Shown: positions 1 to 8,130 of the stretch, piece after piece
Layout of the letters: the number at the start of each line of letters is the position of its first letter
Numbering within the stretch: the first letter of the stretch is position 1
Assembly (NCBI RefSeq): GCF_052119585.1
Contig: NZ_JBGQOJ010000003.1
Location: 124,001 to 188,000, forward strand
Direction of reading: 5' to 3'
DNA: 64,000 nt
Source: JBGQOJ01 sp052119585
GTDB taxonomy: Bacteria; Pseudomonadota; Alphaproteobacteria; Rhodobacterales; Rhodobacteraceae
Notes under the pieces: generated by a model
Database searches by the model: none
Told to the model about the DNA's origin: nothing
What the model saw: only the letters and a program-made list of their open reading frames with translations
Position numbers and translations under genes: made by a program

Positions 1-477
1 TTCGCGGGCGATGCGCAGGGCCTTCAGCACGGCGGCCTCTGTTCTGGGGTTCGACAGATGGGTTCCGGTGACCACAACCGCGCGGGCCGATCCGACAAAG
101 GCCGGATCAATGTCGTCCTCGCACAGCGCCATGTCGGCGCAGTTCTCGCGGTAGAAAATCAGCGGGAACTGCTCCTGATCGCGAATGCCAAGCAGCACCA
201 GCGCGGTCAGGCGTTCGGGGTCGGTCTTGACACCTTGCACATCAACGCCTTCGCGCTGCAATTCCTCGCGGATAAAGCGGCCCATATGCTCGTCGCCGAC
301 ACGGGTAATCAGGGCGGATTTCAGCCCCAACCGCGCCGTGCCGGCTGCGATATTGGTCGGCGATCCGCCGATATATTTCTCGAAACTTCCCATGTCCTCC
401 AGCCGACCACCGATCTGTGCGCCGTAAAGGTCGACCGATGATCGGCCAATCGTAATCAAATCAAGCTTTTTGGTCAT
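1..477 (-). CDS. iolC: 5-dehydro-2-deoxygluconokinase IolC (C-terminus cut off by window edge)
   Basis: The first 159 codons of a PfkB-family sugar kinase are present; the gene runs off the left edge. IolC phosphorylates 5-dehydro-2-deoxy-D-gluconate in cytoplasmic inositol breakdown. The N-terminus MTKKLDLITIGRSSVDLYG and the PfkB glycine motif IGGSPTNIA at about residues 37-44 are typical of IolC. It starts 12 nt after the iolG stop and is the sixth gene of the minus-strand inositol operon. The family and the neighbouring iolG agree; other PfkB kinases are less likely. Some alphaproteobacterial IolC proteins carry a fused C-terminal domain, which cannot be assessed here. Confidence 0.88.
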   Translation of the reverse strand, partial: MTKKLDLITIGRSSVDLYGAQIGGRLEDMGSFEKYIGGSPTNIAAGTARLGLKSALITRVGDEHMGRFIREELQREGVDVQGVKTDPERLTALVLLGIRDQEQFPLIFYRENCADMALCEDDIDPAFVGSARAVVVTGTHLSNPRTEAAVLKALRIARE

Positions 478-489
478 GGGATATTCCGA

Positions 490-1494
490 TCAATCCAGAA
501 GTTCGGACAGACGCACAACGCGCCCTTCGGCGACAGACAGCAGCGCCGCATCCGCCAACGCCAATGCGACAAGCCCGTCGTGACCGGTTGTGGGCGGCAC
601 CGACTTTTCCGTTACCGCCTTGACGAAGGCCGCGATTTCAGCGGCATAGGCGGCGGTGTAGCGGGTCATGAAAAAGTCCAGCAAGGGCGGGCGAGTGAAT
701 CCCTTGGCATTTGCCAACTCGATATTCACCTCGCGCATGTTTTCTGCGGCGACCATACCGTCAGAGCCCAGAACCTCGACCCGCTGATCATACCCGTAGG
801 TCGCACGCCGAGAGTTGGTGATGACGCACTGGCGGCCCGATGCGGTGCGCAGGATGACATTGACGCTGTCAAAATCGCCCAGCTTGCCGATTTCGGGATC
901 GACCAGAACCGAAGCGGCGGCCTGCACGGTTTCGATTTCTTCGCCCAGCACGAAGCGGGCCATGTCGAAATCATGGATCGTCATATCGCGGAAAATACCG
1001 CCAGAGCGCGAGATGTAATCACAAGGCGGCGCGCCGGGGTCACGGCTGGTGATTGTCACCATTTCGACCGCCCCGATTTCGCCCGCGTCTATTGCCGCCT
1101 TCAGCGCACCGAAATGCGGATCGAACCGGCGGTTGAACCCGACCATCAGGGTGGCTTTTTCCGCAGCGACGACCTTCAGGCATTCCTTGACGCGCTGAAC
1201 GCTCAGATCGACAGGTTTTTCGCAAAAGATGGCTTTGCCCGCCCGCGCGAAACGCTCGATCAGGTCGGAATGGGTATCGGTGGGCGTGCAAATGACGACG
1301 GCGTCGACGTCAGCTGCCGCCTCGATCTGTTCGATCGTGCGGATATCGCAGCCGTATTCGCCTGCAACGGTCTGCGCCGCCGCCGCGACCGGATCGGCGA
1401 TGGCGGTCAGAACCGCCCCGGATGTCGAGGCGATTGCCTTTGCGTGAACGCGCCCGATACGGCCTGCGCCTAGAACGCCAAAACGTAGTGTCAT
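490..1494 (-). CDS. iolG: myo-inositol 2-dehydrogenase (Gfo/Idh/MocA family)
   Basis: 334-residue NAD-dependent dehydrogenase that oxidises myo-inositol to scyllo-inosose, the first step of inositol catabolism. Visible features are the Rossmann motif GAGRIG (residues 9-14), the cofactor-site motif CEKP (91-94), and the DMTIHDFD segment (170-177) with Asp and His in the usual catalytic positions. Length matches IolG/Idh. It lies 49 nt downstream of the ABC ATPase gene and 12 nt before iolC, inside one operon. Members of this family also oxidise scyllo-inositol or inosamine-type substrates, so the exact cyclitol is an inference from the neighbours. Confidence 0.9.
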   Translation of the reverse strand: MTLRFGVLGAGRIGRVHAKAIASTSGAVLTAIADPVAAAAQTVAGEYGCDIRTIEQIEAAADVDAVVICTPTDTHSDLIERFARAGKAIFCEKPVDLSVQRVKECLKVVAAEKATLMVGFNRRFDPHFGALKAAIDAGEIGAVEMVTITSRDPGAPPCDYISRSGGIFRDMTIHDFDMARFVLGEEIETVQAAASVLVDPEIGKLGDFDSVNVILRTASGRQCVITNSRRATYGYDQRVEVLGSDGMVAAENMREVNIELANAKGFTRPPLLDFFMTRYTAAYAAEIAAFVKAVTEKSVPPTTGHDGLVALALADAALLSVAEGRVVRLSELLD

Positions 1495-1542
1495 ATGAGT
1501 GTCTTTTCTGGTTGGAGGCCCGCCGGTGCGACGCGCCGAAAA

Positions 1543-2319
1543 TTATGCAAAGCTGGCTTCGGTCGTGTCGCCTTTGACACCTGTAATATAGGATACGATA
1601 TCATTGCCATCGGTTTCATCAACCCGAAGCGAGGCCACAAGCCGGCCGCGGCGGAACACGATGATGCGGTCCACAAGATCGAACACCTGCCGCAGGTTAT
1701 GGCTGATCAGGATCAGCGGAACGCCCTGCTCTTTCAGGGTGCGGATGATGTTTTCGACCTGTCCGGTTTCCTGAACGCCCAACGCGGCGGTAGGTTCGTC
1801 CATGATGATCAGTTTCGACGCGAAACTGGCCGACCGCGCAATGGCAACGCACTGGCGCTGGCCCCCCGACATGTTGCGGATCGCGTTGTTCAGATCGGGA
1901 ATTTTCACCGCCGTCTTTTTCAGCGCCGCCTCTGTGGCCACCCGCATGGCGCGGCGGTCCAGAATGGAAAACGGCCCGAGATTGAGCAGGATCTTTTCGC
2001 GCCCCAGAAACAGGTTCGACGGCACGTCCAGATCATCGGCCAGAGCGAGGTTCTGGAACACCGTTTCGATGCCCGCCTCGCGCGCCGCGATCGGGCCGGT
2101 GAAATGCACCTCTTGCCCATCGAACCAGACCTTGCCCGAGGTGCGCTGTTCCACGCCGGTGATCTGCCGCACAAAGGTCGATTTGCCCGCACCGTTGTCG
2201 CCCACGATGGCAACATGTTCGCCCGCGCGCAGCTCGAAATCCGCGCCTTCCAGCGCATGAACCCCGCCATAACGCTTTGTCAGGCCCTCGGTCTTCAGGA
2301 TGATGTTCTGCATAGTCAT
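1543..2319 (-). CDS. sugar/cyclitol ABC transporter, single-domain ATPase (CUT2, FrcA-like)
   Basis: 258-residue ATPase that powers import by the adjacent permease. Walker A GDNGAGKS is at residues 40-47, the signature MSGGQ at 150-154 and Walker B LIIMDEP at 170-176. It has one nucleotide-binding domain rather than the two fused domains (about 500 aa) of RbsA or IatA, so it resembles the FrcA-type branch of the CUT2 family. The ATG at 2319 is supported by an AGGAAAGGA ribosome site. It lies 21 nt after the permease and just before iolG, which suggests inositol or a derivative as cargo. Confidence 0.88.
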   Translation of the reverse strand: MTMQNIILKTEGLTKRYGGVHALEGADFELRAGEHVAIVGDNGAGKSTFVRQITGVEQRTSGKVWFDGQEVHFTGPIAAREAGIETVFQNLALADDLDVPSNLFLGREKILLNLGPFSILDRRAMRVATEAALKKTAVKIPDLNNAIRNMSGGQRQCVAIARSASFASKLIIMDEPTAALGVQETGQVENIIRTLKEQGVPLILISHNLRQVFDLVDRIIVFRRGRLVASLRVDETDGNDIVSYITGVKGDTTEASFA

Positions 2320-2340
2320 GATCTTGTCCTTTCCTGAACC

Positions 2341-3354
2341 TTAGCTGCCCGAAATCGCACGGCGCTTTTGACGCCAGACGTCGGCAACAACCGCAGCCAC
2401 GATAATCACGCCCTTGATCATTTCCTGATAATAGGCGTCGAGACGCAGAAAGGTGAAACCGGATATGATAACACCGAATATCAGCATACCGATTGCCGTG
2501 CCTACGATAGACCCGCGCCCGCCCGCAAGCGACACGCCGCCGATCACCGCCATCGCAATGGCGTCCAGTTCGTACATCTGGCCCATGCCCGCCTGCGCCG
2601 TCAGACCCCGCGCGGCAATCACCATGCCCGCCAGACCGGCAAGAACGCCGGCAATCGAATAGACCAGCACCAAATGACGCTCTACCTTGATACCCGACAT
2701 CCGCGCGGCATCGGGGTTGGACCCGATGGCGTAGGTGTGTTTGCCGTAAAGTGTGTATTTCAGGATCAGATGAAACAGCAGTGCGATGACAATAAAGATC
2801 GCGACGGGCATCATGCCCTTGCCGATAGCCGCAAAACCGTCGGTCGGAAAAGAGACCGGCTGCCCCTTTGTATACCATTTCGCCAGACCGCGCGCCGTGA
2901 CCATCATGCCAAGTGTTGCAATGAACGGCGGGATCTTCGTGTAGGCGATCAACATGCCGTTCACGAACCCCGCGAACAGCCCGCAGCCAAGACCCACAAC
3001 CAGCGGCACAATCACCGGAAGGTCGGTCAGGTTCGGATAGACCGCCCGCGGATAGGTGGACACCTGCGCAAGGCTCATCGCGATCATCGCCGTCGCCCCG
3101 ACAATAGAACCCGAAGACAGGTCGATGCCGCCGGTGATAATCACCTGCGTCACGCCGATGGCGATAATGCCGATCACCGACACCTGAAGGATCATGATCG
3201 AAAGACGCTGGGTGTTCATCAGAAAGCTTTGGTCTTGAGTCATCCAGCCCAGAACCTCGAAGATCAGCGCGATGCCGATCAATCCGAGAAGCGCGTTAAG
3301 TTCTGCGGGCCAATACCGCTTCGGCTTTGGGGGTGTTTGTGTCGCAGTTGCCAT
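2341..3354 (-). CDS. sugar/cyclitol ABC transporter permease (RbsC/FrcB-like)
   Basis: 337-residue inner-membrane permease with multiple hydrophobic segments (for example residues 20-35, 50-75 and the long runs near 100-125 and 160-190). It carries the BPD_transp_2 features of CUT2 permeases, such as the ITGGIDLSSGS stretch and the GGVSLAGGRGS stretch near the C-terminus that contacts the ATPase. Its partners are the ATPase immediately downstream and the binding protein immediately upstream. A 9-bp stem-loop separates it from the binding-protein gene, consistent with lower expression of the membrane component. Confidence 0.9.
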   Translation of the reverse strand: MATATQTPPKPKRYWPAELNALLGLIGIALIFEVLGWMTQDQSFLMNTQRLSIMILQVSVIGIIAIGVTQVIITGGIDLSSGSIVGATAMIAMSLAQVSTYPRAVYPNLTDLPVIVPLVVGLGCGLFAGFVNGMLIAYTKIPPFIATLGMMVTARGLAKWYTKGQPVSFPTDGFAAIGKGMMPVAIFIVIALLFHLILKYTLYGKHTYAIGSNPDAARMSGIKVERHLVLVYSIAGVLAGLAGMVIAARGLTAQAGMGQMYELDAIAMAVIGGVSLAGGRGSIVGTAIGMLIFGVIISGFTFLRLDAYYQEMIKGVIIVAAVVADVWRQKRRAISGS

Positions 3355-3424
3355 GAAATGTCCCTGTCATATTCTTTCGGCCAACCAGACGCCCTAGAGC
3401 CGGTCCGCCCGCTTTTGGCAGGTT

Positions 3425-3455
3425 CGGGGCGCAAGGACATTCCCCCTGCGCCCCG
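3425..3455 (-). promoter_or_regulatory. stem-loop between binding-protein and permease genes
   Basis: A perfect 9-bp inverted repeat (CGGGGCGCA and TGCGCCCCG, loop 13 nt) follows the binding-protein stop codon by about 20 nt, with no T-run. Such intercistronic hairpins commonly stabilise the binding-protein mRNA end or partly terminate transcription, making the periplasmic protein more abundant than the membrane parts. The fold is seen directly; the role is inferred. Confidence 0.55.
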
Positions 3456-3473
3456 TCCTGAATGCTTGACCTA

Positions 3474-4418
3474 TCAGTTCTTGGCTGCGTATTCGGCCAG
3501 GTTTGCAGGGGTCACCAACTCGAACGGGATATAGACCTTCTGCGCAACCTCGGCACCCTTTGCGAGAGCAAGGGCCGCATCAAGCGCGCCTGCCCCCTGA
3601 CCTGCCGCGTTCTGGAACACGGTCACGTCCAGTTCGCCTGCGGCCATCGACGCCAGGGCGTCTTGCGTGGCGTCAACACCGCCGACAATCATGTCATCCA
3701 TCGAAATGCCTGCAGCTTTCAAAGCCTGAAGCGCACCCAGTGCCATTTCGTCGTTGTTGGCGACGACGGCGTCGAACTGGATCCCTGCGGACAGCCAGTT
3801 GGCCATCAGATCGGCCCCCTGTGTCCGCGACCAGTTCGCGGTCTGCTCTTCGACGATGGTCATGAATTTGCACTCGTCGGTTGTGATAACGTCATGTACG
3901 TCCTGGGTCCGCTGGCGCGCGGCCTGGTTCGACAGTTCGCCCATCATGACGATGATGTTTGCTGCGTCGCCTTTGCCCTTTTCCTTCAGCAGGCGGCAGA
4001 TTTCCAGCGTTTCCAATGTGCCGGACTCGACCTCGTTCGATGCGACGAATGCCTGATTGTCGGGCAGCGTATCGACGTTGACAGGCTGGCGGTTGACATA
4101 GACCAGCGGAATTCCGGCGGCTTCTGCGGCTTGCGACATGGCGACCGTTGCGTCGGTGTCGACCGGGTTCACGATGATCGCGTCAACGCCGGACGCGATG
4201 AAGTTCTGGATCTGGTTCAACTGCTTGCCCACGTCGTTCTGCGCGTCTTCAACCTGAATATCGACGCCCGGCAGGGTGCCGGCATAATCCGTCATGCCGT
4301 TGCGCAGAACGGTCAGAAAGTTGTCATCGAACAGCGCCATGGAAACGCCGACGTTCTCTGCCATGGCAGCCGTTGACAACAGCGAAGCAAGGCCAGCGGC
4401 CACAAGTGTCTTTTTCAT
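3474..4418 (-). CDS. periplasmic sugar/inositol-binding protein of ABC transporter
   Basis: 314-residue periplasmic binding protein of the ribose/inositol (Peripla_BP_4) family. A Sec signal peptide is clear: MKK, a hydrophobic core, then AMA before the mature ENVGVSMAL. Segments such as GVDAIIVNPVDTDA and VVANNDEMALGALQALK are typical of the two lobes and ligand cleft of ribose/inositol binders. It begins with ATG at 4418 after a GGGAGGAA ribosome site. Its place among iolG, iolC and a CUT2 permease and ATPase points to myo-inositol or a substituted inositol as ligand; sequence alone does not settle the ligand. Confidence 0.88.
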   Translation of the reverse strand: MKKTLVAAGLASLLSTAAMAENVGVSMALFDDNFLTVLRNGMTDYAGTLPGVDIQVEDAQNDVGKQLNQIQNFIASGVDAIIVNPVDTDATVAMSQAAEAAGIPLVYVNRQPVNVDTLPDNQAFVASNEVESGTLETLEICRLLKEKGKGDAANIIVMMGELSNQAARQRTQDVHDVITTDECKFMTIVEEQTANWSRTQGADLMANWLSAGIQFDAVVANNDEMALGALQALKAAGISMDDMIVGGVDATQDALASMAAGELDVTVFQNAAGQGAGALDAALALAKGAEVAQKVYIPFELVTPANLAEYAAKN

Positions 4419-4504
4419 TGTATTCCTCCCGATATGGTGTCCGGCTCACCACAATTGATTTTTCCGGAAGCCCGTTGAGGGCGTTGCAATCATCGTTGCC
4501 CGTT

Positions 4505-5323
4505 TCAGGCGGCCTTGGCGGCCAAACGGCTGGCGATGAAATCGAAGGACCGCGACAGCTCTGCTTTCGGGTCGGTAAAGGCGTGAACAACAGGCGAGAA
4601 CGGCTCGAACGAGATCGGTCCGGTATATCCGGTGGCCATCAGCGCCTCGATCTGGTCGATGTTACCCAACCGGTCCTGCGCATCCACCAGAAGGCGGTGC
4701 GCATCCTGCATGTCCGATACCCGCACCGCGCCGTCTGTGACGCCTGAAATATGCACGATACCAGTATGTTCGGGAAACAGCGGACCGCCCCCCGCAAGAT
4801 GATGATGGAACGTGTCATGGACCAGTTTGAACTGACCGGCGGCATCCATCGCCTCGATCGCATCAACCGCTTCGGATTTGTAGCGCAGCGCGCAAACCTC
4901 GAAACCAAGCGGCTCTACCATGCCGATCAGGTTATACTCTTGCAAAAGCGGTTTCAGTTCCCGCAGGGCAACCCGAAGGTTTGCCTGACGCTCGCCGTTG
5001 CCCATGCCCAGCCCGTCATTGCGCGGGATCAGGCTGACGGCCTCTGCCCCGCAGGCCGATGCGATTTCCATCAACGCCCGCGCCTCTTCGCGTTTTTCGT
5101 CGGACCAGTCGTTGAACCGCTTCACCTCGGCCAGGGCAAGGATACGCACGCCCGCCTTTTTCGCGGCCCCGCGCACCGCTTCGGGGCTGTCGCCGTCGAA
5201 CAAGGCGCCGGGCAGATCATTGCGGAACTCTACCCCGACGCAACCCAGCGCGGCGGCCAGATCAAGAAATGCGTCGTAGCGCATTGCCGGTGCAGTCATG
5301 TGATTTAGTGCTTTGGGCAGCAT
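4505..5323 (-). CDS. TIM-barrel sugar isomerase/epimerase, probably inosose isomerase (IolI-like)
   Basis: 272-residue AP-endonuclease-2-fold (xylose-isomerase-like TIM barrel) protein. The metal-site pattern is visible: Glu in GMVEPLGFE, HDTFHHHLAG, and the C-terminal FEPFSP. In inositol operons this family supplies IolI (2-keto-myo-inositol isomerase) and, more distantly, IolE. An upstream GTG at 5347 is open, but the GGGAGGAG ribosome site lies inside that extension, 9 nt before the ATG at 5323, so I use 5323. It is the first gene of the transport/iolG/iolC operon. Hydroxypyruvate isomerase-like activity is an alternative. Confidence 0.72.
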   Translation of the reverse strand: MLPKALNHMTAPAMRYDAFLDLAAALGCVGVEFRNDLPGALFDGDSPEAVRGAAKKAGVRILALAEVKRFNDWSDEKREEARALMEIASACGAEAVSLIPRNDGLGMGNGERQANLRVALRELKPLLQEYNLIGMVEPLGFEVCALRYKSEAVDAIEAMDAAGQFKLVHDTFHHHLAGGGPLFPEHTGIVHISGVTDGAVRVSDMQDAHRLLVDAQDRLGNIDQIEALMATGYTGPISFEPFSPVVHAFTDPKAELSRSFDFIASRLAAKAA

Positions 5324-5471
5324 GGCTACCGTCTCCTCCCGTGACACCGCGTCTTGCGGTCGCGCCCTACGACCTGAAGCCGCACAACGCTATTGGGGGG
5401 AAACATGGCCGAGGCCCCGATGTTGGGTCAAGACGGCGGCAATCATTCGGTATCATAGATGAAATATTTCC

Positions 5472-5487
5472 CATCATGTAAATGATG
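5472..5487. promoter_or_regulatory. operator-like inverted repeat upstream of inositol operon
   Basis: CATCAT-GTAA-ATGATG lies in the 194-nt gap between the LacI-type gene and the operon, about 150 nt before the first start codon. On the minus strand it reads ATCATTTAC-ATGAT, nearly the same as the element at 6574-6588 in front of the regulator's own gene. Shared spacing and arms suggest a binding site for that regulator; inferred from sequence only. Confidence 0.5.
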
Positions 5488-5517
5488 TTTTTCTATCAAG
5501 CAGAGAGCCCCTGACCC

Positions 5518-6549
5518 CTAGATGGATTCCGGCAAGGATATATGCGGCTCCAGAAAATGCTGGCTTGGGACCAAAGAGCCTTCGCCCAATTTCGCCTCGG
5601 TCATCAGCCGCACAAGATCCCTGCACAGCAACGGCAAGGGCGTGCTGCCGACCATTGTCACATAGCGGTCGAACAGGGCAGTGCGCGATTCCGGCGTCAG
5701 TTCGTTCACCACAAGCGCCACCTGCCCCGGTTGCCGGACCTCGCGCAAAGCGGAAAATGCCCCCTCCATCCCGCCACCGGCAAGATATATGCCCACCAGA
5801 TCCGGGTGCCGCGACAACAGATCCAAAGTGGCCTCGTAGGTCAGCAAGCGCGTTTCCAGATTGACCAAAGTGTCCAGCAACTGGAACTGCGGCATGGATT
5901 CGCGGAAATAGCTGCGAAAGCCGGCCTCGCGCATTTCATGCCCGTGCCAGCGATGCCCGCCGACAAAAATGGCGATCTTTCCGGGCTTGCGCGCCGCAGT
6001 GGCCAGCATCCACGCGGCAACCCTGCCGACCTTCAAGTTATTGAGACCAATGTAGTTTATCCGCTCTCCTTGCGCGAAGTCGGACAACAGGGCGAAGGTG
6101 GGAATGCCGCTTGCCTTCAAATCCCGCACCGCCTCGGAGGTCAGGTGATGGTTGACCGCCGTCGCCGCGACAGCATCGACGCGCCCCTTCATGGACAGCA
6201 ATATCTCTGCAACATCTGTCGGCGATTGAGAGGTCGAGAATTCGATCACCGCGCGGCCCCGGATGTTGGGTGCATTGCGCACCGCGTGTTCGATTTCGGC
6301 CGCGAAGTTACGATAGAACGCCTGCTTTTCCTTTTGCAGAACAAAGCCGAAGCGCATTTCCGGCAGATCGCCGCGCAGACGCTGTTCGATCAGATTGGTC
6401 GCGTGATACCCGATTCTATGGGCCGCGTCAGAGACCCGCCGCGCCGTTTCCTCGCGCACTTTAAGGCGGCCGTTCAAAACCCGGTCCACTGTTGCGACGC
6501 TGACGCCCGCCTCTTTCGCAATATCGTGAATCGTCGGTCTGCCAGCCAT
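5518..6549 (-). CDS. LacI-family transcriptional regulator of the inositol locus
   Basis: 343-residue LacI-family regulator. The N-terminal helix-turn-helix and hinge are clear (TIHDIAKEAGVSVATVDRVLNG and the following RRVSDAAHRIGY), followed by a periplasmic-binding-protein-like sensor domain. The open frame continues upstream, but MAGRPTIHDIAKEAGV is the family start, so the start is the ATG at 6549. It stands between the inositol operon (same strand) and the hydroxylase operon (opposite strand), and near-identical operator-like repeats lie before it and before the inositol operon. It probably represses one or both in response to an inositol-derived ligand. Confidence 0.85.
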   Translation of the reverse strand: MAGRPTIHDIAKEAGVSVATVDRVLNGRLKVREETARRVSDAAHRIGYHATNLIEQRLRGDLPEMRFGFVLQKEKQAFYRNFAAEIEHAVRNAPNIRGRAVIEFSTSQSPTDVAEILLSMKGRVDAVAATAVNHHLTSEAVRDLKASGIPTFALLSDFAQGERINYIGLNNLKVGRVAAWMLATAARKPGKIAIFVGGHRWHGHEMREAGFRSYFRESMPQFQLLDTLVNLETRLLTYEATLDLLSRHPDLVGIYLAGGGMEGAFSALREVRQPGQVALVVNELTPESRTALFDRYVTMVGSTPLPLLCRDLVRLMTEAKLGEGSLVPSQHFLEPHISLPESI

Positions 6550-6573
6550 GATGCCCCCTGATGATGTAAAGCT

Positions 6574-6588
6574 ATCATTTACGATGAT
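6574..6588. promoter_or_regulatory. operator-like inverted repeat in the divergent regulator/hydroxylase promoter region
   Basis: ATCATTTACGATGAT lies 25 nt upstream of the LacI-type start codon and about 95 nt upstream of the hydroxylase start. Further ATGAT/ATCAT half-sites flank it (ATGATGTAAA at 6561-6570). It matches the element at 5472-5487 except for one extra central base. Probable autoregulatory and shared operator; no experimental support. Confidence 0.48.
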
Positions 6589-6683
6589 CAATATTGATGG
6601 ATATTGACTGAAATTCAATCCCCCAATCTGGTCACACGATAAATGCCCCCCTATCGTCGCCTTCAAAGACGGGAGGGTCCGAG

Positions 6684-7763
6684 ATGACGAAACGTGACTA
6701 CAGTATGCTTGGGAAAGACGCGCAGCGCGCGGTAGAGACAGGTCTGTCTGCGGCCGAATGGTATCACACCGATGTCCCCCGCAAAGAGATGAAGGCGCTG
6801 ATGCAGCGCAGCAATGGTCCGGCGATTCGCGACAGCATCGTGCTGTTCGGATTGATGGCCGCCTTTGCCGCAGCGGGCGTGACCTTGTGGCCCTCGTGGT
6901 GGTCCGCACCGTTCTGGCTGGCCTACGGGGTGCTTTACGGGTCGGCAATGGACAGCCGCTGGCATGAATGCAGCCACGGCACGGCGTTCAAGACCGGATG
7001 GATGAACGACATCATCTACCAGATCGCCAGCTTTATGATGGTCCGCAATCCGGTGTCATGGCGGTGGAGCCATGCGCGGCACCACACCGATACCGTTATC
7101 GTCGGTCGCGACCCCGAGATCGTCGCGATGCGCCCGCCCGCCCTGATGCGGATCGTGCTGAACCTGTTCGGGATTGTGGATGCGGTGAATGGCTGGGCGC
7201 GCATGCTGCTGAACGCAAGCGGACGCCTTGACCCCGAAGAGGCCACCTATATTCCGGATACGGAAAAACCCAAGGTCATTTCGGTCGCGCGTCTCTGGGT
7301 TGCGATCTATGCCGCTGTCATCGCGCTGGCGCTTGCGACCCAGTCAATCCTGCCATTGATGATTGTCGGCCTGCCCCGGCTTTACGGCGCCTGGCACCAT
7401 GTCATGACCGGCGTTCTACAGCATGCGGGGCTGGCCGATAACGTGCTGGACCATCGCCTGAACAGCCGCACGGTTTACATGAATCCCGTCAGTCGGTTCA
7501 TCTATTGGAACATGAATTACCACGTCGAACACCACATGTTCCCAATGGTGCCCTATCACCGTCTGCCAGAGCTGCACGCGCGGATCAAGGCAGACCTGCC
7601 CGCCCCGAACACCTCGATCTGGCAGGCCTACAAACAGGTCATACCCGCCCTGAAGCGACAGCTCTCTTACGAGGATTATTTCCTGAAACGGGATCTGCCA
7701 GCGACGGCAAAGCCCTATCGCGACGATTTTCACCAGACCGCGCTTGGCGTGCCCGCAGAATAA
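6684..7763 (+). CDS. membrane fatty-acid-desaturase/hydroxylase superfamily protein (MocD-like)
   Basis: 359-residue integral-membrane di-iron oxygenase. The three histidine boxes are intact: HECSH (94-98), HARHH (130-134) and HVEHH (280-284), with hydrophobic segments near 50-90 and 200-230. It starts after a strong GGGAGGG ribosome site. Immediately downstream are a MocE-type Rieske ferredoxin and a flavin ferredoxin reductase, which form its electron supply. The same trio, MocD-MocE-MocF, acts in rhizopine (O-methyl-scyllo-inosamine) catabolism, and the divergent inositol operon suggests a hydroxylated or demethylated cyclitol substrate. A plain fatty acid desaturase remains possible. Confidence 0.8.
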   Translation: MTKRDYSMLGKDAQRAVETGLSAAEWYHTDVPRKEMKALMQRSNGPAIRDSIVLFGLMAAFAAAGVTLWPSWWSAPFWLAYGVLYGSAMDSRWHECSHGTAFKTGWMNDIIYQIASFMMVRNPVSWRWSHARHHTDTVIVGRDPEIVAMRPPALMRIVLNLFGIVDAVNGWARMLLNASGRLDPEEATYIPDTEKPKVISVARLWVAIYAAVIALALATQSILPLMIVGLPRLYGAWHHVMTGVLQHAGLADNVLDHRLNSRTVYMNPVSRFIYWNMNYHVEHHMFPMVPYHRLPELHARIKADLPAPNTSIWQAYKQVIPALKRQLSYEDYFLKRDLPATAKPYRDDFHQTALGVPAE

Positions 7764-7811
7764 ATGCCCCAAAAACACCGAAGAAACGCCGCACAACAAG
7801 GACAGACGACT

Positions 7812-8126
7812 ATGACCAACTGGATCGAAGCCTGCGCAACCGACGACATCGACGAAGAGGATGTCATCCGCTTCGACCACGGCGGCAGGACCTATGCAAT
7901 CTACCGCAGCCCGGAGAATGGTTTTTTCTGCACCGACGGGCTTTGCACCCATGAAAACGTGCATTTGGCCGATGGACTGGTCATGGATTACGTCATCGAA
8001 TGCCCGAAACATAACGGCCAGTTCGACTATCGCAGCGGCGAGGCAAAACGCGCGCCGGTCTGCGTGAATTTGGGAACCTATCCAACCAGAGTCGACGGCG
8101 ACCGCGTTCTGATCCAGGTTGCCTGA
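7812..8126 (+). CDS. mocE: MocE-family Rieske [2Fe-2S] ferredoxin
   Basis: 104-residue soluble Rieske ferredoxin. The cluster ligands are Cys45-x-His47 (CTH) and Cys64-x-x-His67 (CPKH), the standard two-Cys two-His pattern, with the FDYRSG strand after the second pair. The frame is open from 7764, but the ATG at 7812 has an AAGGA site upstream and gives the family N-terminus. It lies 48 nt after the hydroxylase and 4 nt before the reductase, so it most likely carries electrons from the reductase to the di-iron hydroxylase. Confidence 0.85.
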   Translation: MTNWIEACATDDIDEEDVIRFDHGGRTYAIYRSPENGFFCTDGLCTHENVHLADGLVMDYVIECPKHNGQFDYRSGEAKRAPVCVNLGTYPTRVDGDRVLIQVA

Positions 8127-8130
8127 GCGT

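Noticed and set aside
6684..7763. Ordinary phospholipid fatty acid desaturase
   Set aside because: The dedicated Rieske ferredoxin and reductase and the inositol-locus position fit a MocD-type hydroxylase better, though this is not excluded.
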